A DNA stretch of 64,000 nucleotides, from positions 19,266,001 to 19,330,000 of the forward strand of contig CM062214.1 of the NCBI GenBank assembly GCA_031216445.1, given 5' to 3'. Each line of letters begins with the position of its first letter. Positions within the stretch are counted from its first letter, which is position 1. Below the pieces are notes generated by a model that was not told where the DNA came from, searched no databases, and saw only the letters and a program-made list of their open reading frames with translations. A program made the position numbers and the translations under genes. The DNA comes from Lateolabrax maculatus (Eukaryota > Chordata > Actinopteri > Acropomatiformes > Lateolabracidae). Shown piece after piece: positions 45,601-56,100 of the stretch.

Positions 45601-48600
45601 GCTGACTTAAAAGGGAGGAGGGAGGAGAGAGACATTGAGAGAGGGGTCGGAGGTGGGGGGAGAGAGGGGCTGGAGTGGGAGAGAAGAGGCTGAGCTTCAA
45701 CAGTGGGGTGGGAGTACGACAAAGAGATTAAGAGTAGAGGAGTAAAGTTTGGTTATCTTGATCCATCACAATTATGATGACAGCTCGGTAACTGCTAAAA
45801 CTTTATATTTTAAAAGGATAGCGGAGCTTTTTAAATACTTTGAAATACAACATTAACCTTGGCCCCTGTTGGTGCCTCTCATGTATTACTGTTACATTTG
45901 AGTCACAGAGTTAATTTTCCTTAAAACAAATACCCGGCAATCTTTGAAAAAACGAGAAAGTTCTTCAACAACACTAACCGCTGTTCTGAAAGTATTTCCA
46001 GAAAGAAGCTTCAGCTACACAATAAAAAAGATTTGAACATGTTGTGACTGTATTTCCTAATCCAGGTAGGCAGTAAAATAACATGTCCTTGCTATTTTTA
46101 AGGTAAAATATTAGTAAATTATTTTTTTTATGAAAATAATAAAAATAATCAATATATACCAATATAACTGGTAATTAAATCTTAATTTTTTGTTCATGTT
46201 GCACAAATTGATGAAATTTCTGGCTACCACTTCAGATTATGAAAAAGAGGCTTTACATGGGGAACATGTGAAGAATCTTTTTAATTGTGCACCAGACGGA
46301 ATATTTTTTCATCCAGACGGTGAGATGATTCTTTGATGATTACTTTTGTTGTTAAAGAACCTGGGTTTTTCAAATATTGCAGTGTATTTATTTTGAGGTA
46401 AATCTGATGCTTATCTTTGTGACTCGCATGTCATGGTAATACATGAAAGGGAAACTGTAGTTACATTAACCTCCAGCAACTCAAACAGTGTCATAACTTT
46501 CTAGAAATTAAAACTATGACTGTAAGCGAGCTTTACACTCATCAGTCCAATCAGGGCCTTTGGCGCTGAAGATTATATTTGGAAACCTGTGATGTTATGA
46601 GCTCACATTACCAAAGGGAAGACATGGTAAACCTTAAACAATAATAGACCCCAAATCCTCTGGGGGAGCATAACATAGACTCCGAGTCCCCCTCCAAACA
46701 TATGATATAATTCAAAGGGCAACAACCCCTCACCTTGACATTGGGGTTCAGCCACAACCTCAGATATCATTTTACCACTTTGGAAGGGTGAGCTGTCCTC
46801 TAATCCCACCAGCTGACCTGAGGAATGTCGGAGTCAGACGACATTTCTTTACGTCAGCTTTTCACAAAAACACAGGCAATATATGTGCCACAGGAGGCCA
46901 TATATGGCTTTTTCTTTGAAAATTAACCAGCTAGTTGTCAGGTTTGTGTGCATGTTGGGGTTTATAGCTGGTCTTATCTCATTTCATAAAAATCCCCGTA
47001 AAAAAACCACTGTATCATAAACACTTTTTTGTAAAATTCAAATTATTGTGCGTAGCTGCTCATGTGTGTCACTAAACTGTATTGTGTTTAAGTTGACTGA
47101 AAGAAATGGTGAGAGAGGGACATGAGGGGGTATTTGGGGAGGTTGACTGAAGGGAAATTGCATGTCAGGGACTGTGGAAACCACAAGCTGATTGGGCTGG
47201 GAATCAACCCACAATCCAAGTTCAAACCCCTGTGTCGAAGCAGGATCGCTCTCTCTTTTGTCTTTGAAGAAGTTTCCCTTTCCCTCTTGGGAGGATAAGA
47301 TTCAGACAACCAACAAATAGATACAGATAAACATGTGGAGACTCCAAGTACCCCCCTTTGCTCCTCTACTCTCTTGTATGGAGATGTGAGAAAGTTTTGT
47401 AGAAAAAAGATTGGCAAAAGTTACATGATTATATCAAGGAACAGCAGCAATGCATAGTTAGGAAAGAATAAAATGTGGAGAAATAATAATAATAACTGGA
47501 TTACATTTTATGAAATGATTGTAATAAGGATTTAACAGGTAAGAATATTTCTAATATCAGTAATGTCTTAATTTGTGTTATTTGGCTATATTAAGTTATT
47601 ATATTATAATTATATTATTATTGACAAATCATTTTAGTTTGATTAATTTCATAACAGGCAAGTATTGCTTTTAGTCTACATCCAATAAGTATTGCACAAC
47701 GTGCTAGGGATGCAAAAAATTATTTTCAGTATTGACTATTCTGTCTTGATTAATCAAATAATCATTTGTTCTTTAAAACCTCTGAAAAAAGAGAAAAATG
47801 CCCTTTCCAAGTTCTGAGAGTCCAAGGTGATGTCTTCAAATGTCTTGATCTGCCTGTCTAACAGTCCAAAACGTAAACATATTAAGTTAACTATGATGAA
47901 AACAAGGAAAAGCACCAAATTCTCACATTTGAGAAGCTGGAATCACGTTTGGCACTTTTAAGATTTTCCATTGATCATTTTCTGTGGACTGATTAATTGA
48001 CAAATCGTTGCAGCTCTAGGGCATGCCGACATGTTTGGATTGAAGTATCAAATAGCTACTATTTAACCAATTATAAGGGAATGTAACACCTAGTATTATC
48101 CATACTAGTCAAGCCAAGTCAATTTTGTTTATATAGTCCAAAATCAGAAAACAGCAAATTTGCCTCAAAAGGATTCACGATCTGCACAACATACGACACC
48201 CTCTATACTTAATCCCTCTATTTAAGATTTGAAAGAGGAGCAGAGGAAGAATCCCCCTTCCTGGACGGAGAGACACACAATACAGTAGATGTGGCGTGTA
48301 CAGTGTAGACATAAAAAAAAAAATTATGTAGAGATTACTACATAACACATCACTGACAGTTAATACCAAGACTTTGGTGGAAATATTTCAGTGAATTTCA
48401 TTCAGGCTACAAATTTTTACTATTTTGTTCATAACGTTCTTTCTTTCATACCAGCATTTCACCCTTCAGTCCTGCTTTCCTGCAATGCACAGTTAGAGAA
48501 AAGGGGGATAAGTAGCCTGCACTTGGTCTGTCAGCAGGTACTGAAAGTACACCCTTTCTGCATAGTAGCATGTCTATCAATCTCCCAAGGAGAAATTACC

Positions 48601-50261
48601 CTGAAGAACCTACTTCATATACTGCATACACTACTTAACAAACCCAAAGACGGACAAAGAAAAGCATATTCTTGGTCAAAAGTTGAACTTTTGTTTCATG
48701 GATTATACAGAGGGATTCCCCACTGTATCCCACTGTGCTGACATGTGGGGGAGAGCACACCTTTCTCAGAGTGATTTATGAATGGCTACAGGCCCAGATG
48801 TGGATCTGTCGACGCTGGCAGCCTGAAGGGAGGCAGACGCCTGTGTATCAAAGGGAGGAGCTGAAACGTGCAGCACCAGGGGAGACTCACCATTTTCACA
48901 TCAATAGCTCCGTGTGGACGGCACTTTAAAGACACGTCAAGTCTTAAAACCTGGGCCTGGACTTTCATGTGCTGCAGAATTTATTTGCTTGACTATCTTC
49001 ATTTTATGTGGTTCAGTTTCTTACTTTGTCTCGCTTGGTGGAGAGGATGACCTTGTTTTCTGCAACAAAAAAAAAAGTACTTGGGTTTTTATGTGATATG
49101 AGAGCTATGAGAGCTGTGTTTAAATTTATGTTCAAGTTTTGTTTGGAAGTGGCCAGTCTGTATTTTGAGGTGTTTTCCTAATGGATTGTTTTCTTTGCAG
49201 GTGTGGTTCCAGAATCGCAGAGCCAAGTGGAGGAAGAGGGAGCGTTTTGGCCAGATGCAACAGGTCCGGACACACTTCTCTACTGCTTACGAGCTGCCTC
49301 TACTGACTCGGCCGGAGAACTATGCACAGGTAAAGGAAAAGAAAGAGGTAGTCTGCTATTCACAGGTACTCATGATCTGAGGTATCTGAATCATACATGG
49401 TTATGAAGGGTGGATGTGACTTAATCACTAAGGTTTATTATTAAACCTGCAAGAACTGATTTATATTTCCAGTTGGGAGCAAGTTGTGAACACAACATTG
49501 ACATATTATCACCTTTTAAGTTGATATGCAAATTTGTTGGCAAAAAGTTGCTTATTTACAAATCCAGTAGTTACAAAACAACATTATCATTTATTTGGAG
49601 TTGTGTTTCTGGGCGCCTTGCAAATGTAAGTCCAATATTCACCCTCCTTTTCGCTGTGTTTTTGGTCTCCACCAACTCCTGAGGGAAATTTCTGGCTCTT
49701 TAGTCGCTAGCTGTGTCTATCTGCTGTCTGAGCAGGTAGTGTACAGTGGGTTTTTAAGAACTTTATCACTGAACTGCAACTCTTAACCGAAACTCGCTAT
49801 AAAGCACCATGAAGCCGAGTGGAGCTGCAGATTCAGGTGATAATTGTCTGTAGGTTCACTGTGAGCGTCCCTTTTCACATTATCATTTGATACAGTGAAT
49901 ATAGCCGCTTTAACTCGTAATCCTTGCTCTTCTCTTCCAGATCCAAAACCCTTCGTGGATCGGAAGCAGCAGTGGGGCATCTCCAGTTCCCGGTTGCGTT
50001 GTTCCTTGTGACTCCGTCCCTTCCTGCATGCCGCCTCACCCTCACGGTCCTGGAGGCGTCTCTGACTTCCTGGGCGTGCCCAGTCCAGGGAGCAGCCACA
50101 TGGGACAGACACATATGGGCAGCCTCTTTGGGGGTCCCGGGATGGGCGGGGGAATCAATGGCTATGATCTCAATATTGATCCAGACCGCAAGTCCTCCAG
50201 CATAGCTGCGCTGCGTATGAAGGCCAAGGAACACAGTGCAGCCATCTCTTGGGCTACATGA
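33323..50261 (+). CDS. alx4: ALX homeobox 4 (aristaless-like, paired-class homeodomain), complete four-exon gene
   Basis: The coding sequence is join(33323..33662, 42907..43220, 49201..49329, 49941..50261), giving 367 aa. The N-terminus MNAACVSYCDM...MDSYYS and the motif CKTPPEGGKL match ALX4. The homeodomain spans about residues 173-232 (F180, then WFQNRR with Q50 and N51), with basic KGKKRRNRTTF before it and FGQMQQVRTHFSTAYELPLLTR after it. The C-terminus ends in an OAR (aristaless) tail, DRKSSSIAALRMKAKEHS..WAT, residues 343-367. Family knowledge: ALX4 is a nuclear activator that binds dimeric TAAT sites and patterns frontonasal and limb mesenchyme. Intron 2 interrupts the homeodomain between positions 46 and 47, the usual paired-class site. 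The protein is shorter than human ALX4 (411 aa) because the proline/glutamine-rich stretch in exon 1 is missing. Teleosts have alx4a and alx4b; I cannot say which this is. Alx1 and Alx3 are less likely given the exon 1 and C-terminal matches. Confidence 0.95.
33676..33738. repeat. Purine-rich GACAGAGA tandem repeat
   Basis: Units of agacagacagagag repeat about four times, starting 13 bp after the exon 1 donor. Confidence 0.95.
35140..35420. promoter_or_regulatory. alx4: Candidate conserved element in alx4 intron 1 (a)
   Basis: Non-repeated sequence with scattered CpG (tatcggcgtatagactcg, gcgctggccaatag) and TAAT words (gatgttaatcgaaatt). Inference. Confidence 0.25.
35640..35900. promoter_or_regulatory. 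alx4: Candidate conserved element in alx4 intron 1 (b)
   Basis: Balanced, unique-looking block (gcaagtgcactgacagatcc, ccatcattaaatgcaacttg). No frame or repeat. Inference. Confidence 0.25.
36430..36690. promoter_or_regulatory. alx4: Candidate conserved element in alx4 intron 1 (c)
   Basis: Contains gcacgttaatcactgaaact, aggtccgcattaatctaagg and ataaaacccgtgg in a balanced, non-repeated context with retained CpG. TTAATC words fit bicoid-class (Otx/Pitx-like) sites. One of the best enhancer-like blocks in the intron, but untested. Confidence 0.35.
37795..38015. promoter_or_regulatory. alx4: Candidate conserved element in alx4 intron 1 (d)
   Basis: Contains ggccggattaaagaaattat, ctttaaccagctggcacac and ggaaggtaattcctcacc. 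The plus-strand 87-codon frame here (37730-37993) has no family match. Inference. Confidence 0.3.
38930..39240. promoter_or_regulatory. alx4: Candidate conserved element in alx4 intron 1 (e)
   Basis: Non-repeated block containing gtcaatttatcaggagctga, aaattatctagccc, gtcaaattaatagtcacc and ccaatggaatatttgac. Inference. Confidence 0.3.
39944..40501. repeat. MITE with perfect 16-bp terminal inverted repeats
   Basis: The left end ccttaaaggaatagtt (39944-39959) and right end aactattcctttaagg (40486-40501) are exact reverse complements. The inner sequence is itself imperfectly inverted (cgagag/ctctcatg and cttatctaactc motifs). TTAA at each end would suit a piggyBac-type target, but it could also be part of the repeat. 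It has no transposase frame, so it is non-autonomous. Diverged or deleted relatives are at 15520-16022 and 53900-54073. Confidence 0.85.
40502..42824. other. alx4: alx4 intron 1, 3' part
   Basis: No exon was recognised. Short frames (for example 40632-40883 and 41665-41871, both minus) lack family resemblance. AT-rich toward the exon. Confidence 0.5.
42907..43220 (+). CDS. alx4: alx4 coding exon 2 (linker and homeodomain helices 1-2)
   Basis: The acceptor is cgtacttacag, ending at 42906. The exon encodes from G114 (GKDNSGLTESELPP...) through MEGSYLNLKVPGEKG and SDLSSPLDKSEAESNKG, then the homeodomain to Q46 (EARVQ). The donor CAG followed by gtgagg at 43221 is in phase 0. Reading on past the donor leaves the homeodomain incomplete. 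Confidence 0.95.
43335..43700. repeat. Teleost interspersed repeat (GGTTAGGTTTAGGC family)
   Basis: Opens with ggtttggttaggtttaggcg, then cgacttggtaaggttaaggg and cgcggttcggattaaaatga. These phrases mark a frequent dispersed fish repeat. The right boundary is uncertain. Confidence 0.55.
44560..45250. promoter_or_regulatory. alx4: Candidate conserved blocks in alx4 intron 2
   Basis: 44590-44900 and 45080-45250 are non-repeated and balanced (gtgactgccgaggcagtctatcaatcgcc; ttagcaattactgtatcaccg). A 96-codon minus frame (44696-44986) is low-complexity near its end and not recognised. Inference. Confidence 0.25.
45251..47705. other. alx4: alx4 intron 2, middle part
   Basis: A purine-rich GGAG/GAGA tract lies at 45610-45690. 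The rest is AT-rich without recognised features. Confidence 0.5.
47706..48018. repeat. CTGCAAC-family interspersed repeat
   Basis: Starts gggatgcaaaaaattattttcag and ends aattgacaaatcgttgcagc. Inner words ccaagtgatgtcttcaaatg-like and agtccaaaacgtaaacata match the family's usual inner sequence. Confidence 0.7.
48105..48320. repeat. Teleost interspersed repeat (CAAGTCAATTTTGTTTATATAG family)
   Basis: Contains aagccaagtcaattttgttt, atatagtccaaaatcag, aaatttgcctcaaaaggatt, catacgacaccctctatact and tagatgtggcgtgtacagtg. I recognise this as a well-known high-copy fish repeat. Confidence 0.75.
49201..49329 (+). CDS. alx4: alx4 coding exon 3 (homeodomain recognition helix)
   Basis: The acceptor is gttttctttgcag, ending at 49200. 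Its 43 codons encode VWFQNRRAKWRKRERFGQMQQVRTHFSTAYELPLLTRPENYAQ. This includes recognition-helix residues Q50 and N51 and the basic C-terminal arm. The donor is CAG followed by gtaaag at 49330, phase 0. Confidence 0.95.
49330..49940 (+). other. alx4: alx4 intron 3
   Basis: A 611-bp GT-AG intron with no recognised content. Confidence 0.9.
49941..50261 (+). CDS. alx4: alx4 coding exon 4 (C-terminal region with OAR domain)
   Basis: The acceptor is tcttctcttccag, ending at 49940. The frame opens IQNPSWIGSSSGASPVPGCVVPCD, continues with HMGQTHMGSLFG, and ends with the OAR tail and TGA at 50259-50261. The family match runs to the last residue (ISWAT). Confidence 0.95.
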   Translation: MQNPSWIGSSSGASPVPGCVVPCDSVPSCMPPHPHGPGGVSDFLGVPSPGSSHMGQTHMGSLFGGPGMGGGINGYDLNIDPDRKSSSIAALRMKAKEHSAAISWAT

Positions 50262-52671
50262 TGTCCCAGCCCAATTACACCCTTCCCCCATATGGCCCTC
50301 TTCTCTTTAGCAGCCATATGCAAAAGCGCTGTGGGGGAGGAGGGAGTTTTTCTGAGAGCACTAATGATAACACAGGTCAAGTGAACAGGGAGAGACTGTG
50401 GAGAAAACAGAGGCCATTACTGTGGCCAACGCAACCAAGATAACAACTGTGACTGTGACAATCAGCAGATGCTGAAAGTGAGAGAAATACAGAGGTGTGA
50501 CTATACAGAAGATGTTTGTTAGACGTTGTGTCACTCTTGATTCCTTGACCTCTCAGGTCTCATTGAAATATGGGGTTAAGTCCCAAATAAACTGGGTATC
50601 ATTCATGATAGTGATAAGTTTCAGTAAAATAAGCAGTATAAGAAATATGGTTTACAATATACTTTCATAAAATGCAGGAATTCAGTGCCAAATCAAGCCA
50701 TATCATACAGTATTGTAATTTATAGAATTAAGCTTGATTCACATTATTTACTTCTTTTAGCTTATTTTTTATACCACCCATACTGCCCCATTCATTTTGT
50801 TTGTTTTACTTTAAACTTGTCTCTGTATAAATTAGTTTAAGTACATATCTGAACATTTTATTTGCATTTTAAAAGCCATTTAAAAAACAAGGCCACTCGA
50901 TTAGAGCAAGCTCAGATGCATTCCAAGAGCTGAGAGTTTCTTTTCTGTCCGTTGTCATTGCAAACAGTCCTTTAAAGCAAACAATAATTGGTTATGAGAG
51001 AAAACATTAATTTTGTCTTAGCCTGCGGTGGGTAATTTATGTCCCTGCAAAGAAGGACAGAGGTTGAATGCAATAAGTGAACAGAGTCTAATTGAGCGAG
51101 TGCAGACATGGCCTGTGCCAATTAAGTCTAGGAGGAGGGCAAGCATTGGATTGGCAGCAATTTCAAACCAACGTGTCATTTCCTCCCCCAGGGCTGCCTC
51201 CACAGGTTCCCCCGCTAGGCTCAGGCCTCAGGTTACAGGAAACACTGTCTCCAGTGGCAGACAAGGCGCAGCAACGCACAGCAGCAGCCTTCAACACCAA
51301 CTAGCCACGCCAGCTTCAATCAGCAACCAACAGGAATAGACACACTTAATTAGCATCAAAGTAAGCCGCCCTGCCCTGCGAACACCAAAGTACACCAAAG
51401 CACACATGGTGAGGACATACTGCACACACAGTTCCACACGCTGTAATAATCAATTCATCGTTAGACGTGGGCTCAGCAGAGATGACTCTCGGATTTGTAG
51501 CTTGCTCACAGAATCCGTCACATGCCAGAGACTGCAGGCCAAATCAGTGGCCCCCGTCGTCCTGAAGAGCATTCTGTAATGTTTCTAGGTAATGTGATGA
51601 CATTAGAGCTGGACTGCAGGAATGTGGTGAGTATGTCCAGTGATTGCAGGGGTGTCTCTGTGTGTTACCCCGCTGGAATAAGCTTGTCACCAGAGCTGGG
51701 CTGCAGGCTGCGGCTAGAGACAGGCTTCATTAGTCTTTTGGCCGATCTCTCTATGACGCCTGCTGGGCGACATATCCGTTTTCTTTCCCCTGTGAGGATG
51801 ATGGCAAGAGAGTCTGTTTCTGCTCCTCTTAGCTAGTTGATCATTGTAACATATGAGTGCCCATTATAGCCCTCGTGCTTGAGAGTAGGACTGCAACTAA
51901 CAACTATTTTCAGTATTGATTAATCTGCACGATCACAATCTCCTGAAACCCAATTTGACGTCTGCAAATGCCTGATTTTGTTGCATTTTTGTCTAATGCA
52001 TACTATCACATTAGACAAAGAAAAGTGAAAGGCAGGAACCTGAAAATATTTGGCATTTTTGCTTGAAAAATAACTTTAAATGATTATGAATATAGTTGTT
52101 GATTAATTTGTCGATCCATCATTGCAGCTCTACTTGAAAGTTTAGTATCTTTAACAATTCCACTTTTAAATTGTAGAAAGAATTACAAAGCTTTTATTTT
52201 TTTTCATAGGAAGGAAAAAATGTTTTTAAATGTTTTAGTATCATCCAAATTCCTTCAGGGACAAAGATCAAGCCCTTTCCTTTCAACAGCGAACAAAGTA
52301 GGGGACAACATGATGATTACTTTGATATGAGTGTTCATGCTGTTAATTTATTCTATTCTGAGGGTTTATTGGCAGTACTCAAACTAATGGAGTTGAATGA
52401 AAAAACAAAGACATCTAATATTGAGCCATGACTACAGGAGAAACATTTTGAATGAATATAGACTTTTTGGATTGGATTACTAGAACTCAAAAACATCATT
52501 GTCAAAATGTCAAGATAAAAACAGGATGTGGTCAAAATAAATGCATTCATGACTACATGTATGACTGAATTCCTACTTTGTCAAGTCGACTGTGTGCTTG
52601 TCTTCTTGCTGTTCCTCCCTCAGTGCTCCACTCCTCTGCAGCTCCGTCCATGTTGATACTACTGAAATAAA
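50262..52671 (+). other. alx4: alx4 3' UTR and immediate downstream DNA
   Basis: AATAAA hexamers occur at 50586-50591 and 52666-52671. The second would give a long 3' UTR that includes a repeat copy; which is used cannot be decided here. GC-richer sequence at 51000-51830 has short overlapping frames without family resemblance. Confidence 0.4.
51887..52133. repeat. CTGCAAC-family interspersed repeat
   Basis: Starts aggactgcaactaacaactattttcag and ends gtcgatccatcattgcagctc; the ends are inverted. Short copy with an internal deletion compared with 47706-48018. Confidence 0.7.
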
Positions 52672-52763
52672 GCAATTGAAATCCAAAGTTATGTCATATT
52701 GTGTGAATGTGAACAATATAAATTATATTGTTCTTTTGCTTGTACATTTGTTTTGCTTATTTG

Positions 52764-53120
52764 TTAAATAATGGACCTCGAGAGATAAACCAATGAAGTA
52801 TTACAGTGATATTGCCAAGAAATGTAAACTTTTGTTCTGTGTGTTATTCTGAAGAGTTGCTCTGGACTTTTACAGAGGTTGAAATTGCTCTCTAATTTTC
52901 TCATGGCTTTAAGCAGCTTTTTGTATATTAACCAAGTATTTCTATGTCTGATTGTGCCTTTATATAATGTGCCATTGCAATAACTTATTGCACTTACAGT
53001 GTTGGAGAAGTTTTTTTTTAAATCTTTGATTTTCTGGTATAGTGGTCTCCTTGCTAAAGCCAGAGGCATGTGGTTGTGTGTCCCAACAGTCCGGTCCATA
53101 TTTAGCACCATGAGTTGCAT
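52764..53120 (-). other. Unassigned 118-codon open frame downstream of alx4
   Basis: The minus strand is open from an ATG at 53120 to 52764. The peptide is lysine/leucine-rich with a plausible helical stretch (RPLYQKIKDLKKNFSNTVSAI, shortened here to RPLYQKIKDLKKNFSNTV) and matches nothing I recognise. No promoter or splice context was found. A decayed mobile-element frame or chance are likely. Confidence 0.2.
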
Positions 53121-53899
53121 TACTGCAAGTTGCTGGACATTTGTTTATACAGAAGTAAATTGCTGTTTCTGTTGATGATGGTTTTGAAGTGATTTTGAAA
53201 TAAATGGATCTCCAACGGTTGTTTGAGCTCAGATAGTTTTTTCTTTACAGGCCCTGAAAACCAACTTTCCCCGATAGCCAATGAGATTCTACATCCTCCC
53301 ACTACTGTCTCCCAAAGTGGAACAGTTTTGGTTATTTCACATGAGATATTTCTGTATTTGTGTTTTTGTCTAAGCTCTTCTCCCTGGGTTGAGGTGGGCA
53401 GGGGTAAGGTGGAAAAAGGTGATGCCACATACATCTACACACCAATCAGGATTTAATAACATTTGAATGAAAATGTAATGACAGTTGTTGGATTGTTTGC
53501 TTTTGTTGTCTAGCCACTGTCAATCAAATCTGATCAAACCACACCCACACAGTCCCAAGCAGACTATATTATACTCCTAATATAATGGATGCTCAGTTTA
53601 CTACACTACACAATATGACTACTGTACATGGTGAGCAGTTTTCACTGACCAGTGTAGTGTCACACAACTATAATTTTCACATCTATAAAATGCAAAACAT
53701 TACATTCTGGCATGCAGTAGGAAAAAGTAGTTTACATGCCATGGACACAGCTTTTTTCATTCCACTGGGAATTTTTTAGGGCACCATATTCATTATATAT
53801 TCACACTCAGAATTTCGGACACTAAAATAAAATGGTGGGGGGTAAATGTAGTGCAGTATGTTGTAAATGGGGAGTTTATTCAGATACGGAATGATAAAA
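53121..53899. other. Intergenic DNA, no recognised content
   Basis: A 104-codon minus frame (53120-53434) and a 77-codon plus frame overlap; neither resembles a known protein. Confidence 0.45.
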
Positions 53900-54073
53900 C
53901 CTTAAAGGAATAGTTAAACATGTTAAGTTTTAAGATTCACGCCAAGTTAAGTTAACTGGCTGCTGGTTGTAGCATCATATTTAACAGACATATATGAGAG
54001 TTGTATCAATCCTTTCAATCATCTCTAAACAAGAAAGCGAATCATTTCCCAAAATGTCAAACTATTCCTCTAA
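53900..54073. repeat. Short deletion copy of the TTAAAGGAATAGTT MITE
   Basis: The left end ccttaaaggaatagtt (53900-53915) is identical to that of 39944-40501. The right end actattcctctaa (54061-54073) differs by one base from the inverse. Only about 174 bp, so most of the interior is missing. Confidence 0.75.
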
Positions 54074-54375
54074 TAAATAATAACAAAGGATGTTTCCTCC
54101 AATCTGTCATGTTGATTGTTGCTTAATCATGAATATTATGCTTTAAAAAAAAATCTGATACCAAGTTTTGACAACTAACCAACAAAATAAGACTAATGAA
54201 TGCACACAAATACTCGCATGCTGATGGGTAATGACATAAAGAGCTTAATACAATCAACATGCATTGGCAAACCAATAGAAATATTTAATATATCACTGAC
54301 TCAAGATGAATCTGTATGGGTGTGAGTAAGTGAGTGTGTGGTTGAAGGTGAATGATATATGATCCTATTCTTTTT
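54074..54375. other. AT-rich intergenic DNA
   Basis: Nothing recognised. Confidence 0.5.
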
Positions 54376-55060
54376 TCTCGCATCAGCAGCTTCCAGATGG
54401 GATGCTCTGCCCAAGCCATTAGGCCCAAAGTTAAGCCTAATAGTTTGAATGGCCCTTAAATACCTCCAGGTGGTCTTTGGCTAACAGTATAGCTATGGCC
54501 GCGGCAAGAGAAAGCTGTCATGCAATACAGTATGGAACATCGTTTCACACAGATGTTCTTTGTTTTTGCAATATGAGCTCAATCATGCAACAAAACAGTC
54601 CTCAGAAAAACATTTATAATCACTTCAAAACTTCTTTCCTACACAACAAAAACTATGTCTGTAATCAATCCCCCCTTTATTTCAAACTTTGTGCTGAATA
54701 TCATCCACAGAAGGCACAACCACTTAGGACAACTCTCACGTAAGACAAAGGGAAGGCATGGCCAGGAAAAAAAAAAGATAACCTGTGCCAATTCACATCT
54801 TGCCATCGCTGTGGTCTTTGCCCTACAAAGAATGTTGGAGCTCTCCCATTTTTGCTCGCTCCCAGAAACAATTGCTGTCTTTTCCACAGTTGTGCAAGAG
54901 TTTAACTGGAGCACTCGGATCGCACGAGAATGGGAAAACTCAAGAGAAGCCTGCTGTCACCCACTAAAGCCTCCAGCTCTAGTCGAGGAACTGGAGTTCA
55001 TCAATAGGACTGCAATGGAAGGGTAAAAGAGGACATGTTTCAGCACAGGCTTGTATGAAA
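54376..55060. promoter_or_regulatory. Candidate conserved block downstream of alx4 (a)
   Basis: Non-repeated and balanced with aagccattaggcccaaagtt, aagcctaatagtttgaatgg and cacatcttgccatcgctgtgg. A 123-codon plus frame (54655-55026) has no family resemblance. Inference. Confidence 0.25.
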
Positions 55061-55660
55061 CACTTGTCATACAACAACTTTTCATCTTTTATGTCATTCA
55101 TAATGTGTAACAATACGACTTACATAGAACTCTTCAAAACAACCTTAAAATATTTTACAGTGCTCCTACAATGCACAATGCATATTCTGTATTTGTCTTA
55201 CTGTCAACAAATGAAAAGACCAAAGCTAACAACGAGTTAGTCCGTCTCTCAATACTTTCCAACTTCCTCAGCCTGTCGGTGGCTCTTAAACCCAAGCCCA
55301 CTGCTACGAGAGACATAAATCTTTAAAATCAGTCGAATATATACTATTACTTATATATATATACTGGAGGTATATGGCACAGTTAAATAGCCATATCAGG
55401 TTTAGCTATAGAGATAATACTTGTTTAGGACAAATTCAATGTTGTTTTTGTTTTTTTTGTGGGATTTGTTAACGGTAAGAAAAACATTGAATATCACCAA
55501 ACGTATCCTTTAATAACTGACGATAAATCATCCGTAAAAAAGCAATATATATATACACTAAGCAAATTAAAAGTTTTAGGCGCCAATCATGACCTCAGTG
55601 AAAGCATCTTACGGACACAGAGTTCAGTGGTCACAGGCTGATAAAATCAGAGACCCAAAC
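55061..55660. other. AT-rich intergenic DNA
   Basis: Short TA-rich patches near 55340-55370 and 55550. No gene or delimited repeat. Confidence 0.5.
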
Positions 55661-55669
55661 AACAAAAAG

Positions 55670-56100
55670 GGCAGCTAGTTAAAGAGATATTCCCTCTGCC
55701 TCTACACTCCCCTTCTGTCTGAATTGAGGGTAGGTGACATAAATAAACACTTGCAGAGAGGAAGAAGAGCAGCCCACTGTGCCCTCAACAGCACTCATTA
55801 AATCTAATGGGTCACGCTGCTCCAGCCAGGCTCCACTGACACCCTTAATAGAAGCCTGCATGGTTAAGGGACCATGAAGACCATTAGGGCACTTCAAAGT
55901 TCACCCCACTACATTAGTGCCCTGCTGATACGGCAAAGAAGGGACAGATCCAATTCCTCATTCACTACTTTATTTTTCCATTGGTTGGCCTGTCAATCAG
56001 CCTGCTCCATAAACAAGGGGATGCTTGAGCTGCTCATTAAGGGCCATCGTTAGCAAGGCCAAGGCTGTAAATCAGTGCTTATATCAGCTTTCAGCAAAAA
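55670..56100. promoter_or_regulatory. Candidate conserved non-coding element downstream of alx4 (b)
   Basis: Long, unique-looking, balanced block with many ATTA words (cactcattaaatctaatggg, ccattagggcacttcaaag, gctcattaagggcc) and ccattggttggcctgtcaatcag (a CCAAT-like/PBX-MEIS-like TGTCAATCA core). Among the most enhancer-like stretches in the window. Inference. Confidence 0.35.

Larger units (their letters stand above)
43221..49200 (+). other. alx4: alx4 intron 2
   Basis: A 5980-bp GT-AG intron interrupting the homeodomain between positions 46 and 47. It contains at least three interspersed repeats and one candidate regulatory block. No alternative coding exon was recognised. Confidence 0.9.

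Noticed and set aside
49875..50291. 138-codon minus-strand frame over alx4 exon 4
   Set aside because: It is the antisense shadow of a true coding exon and has no protein resemblance.
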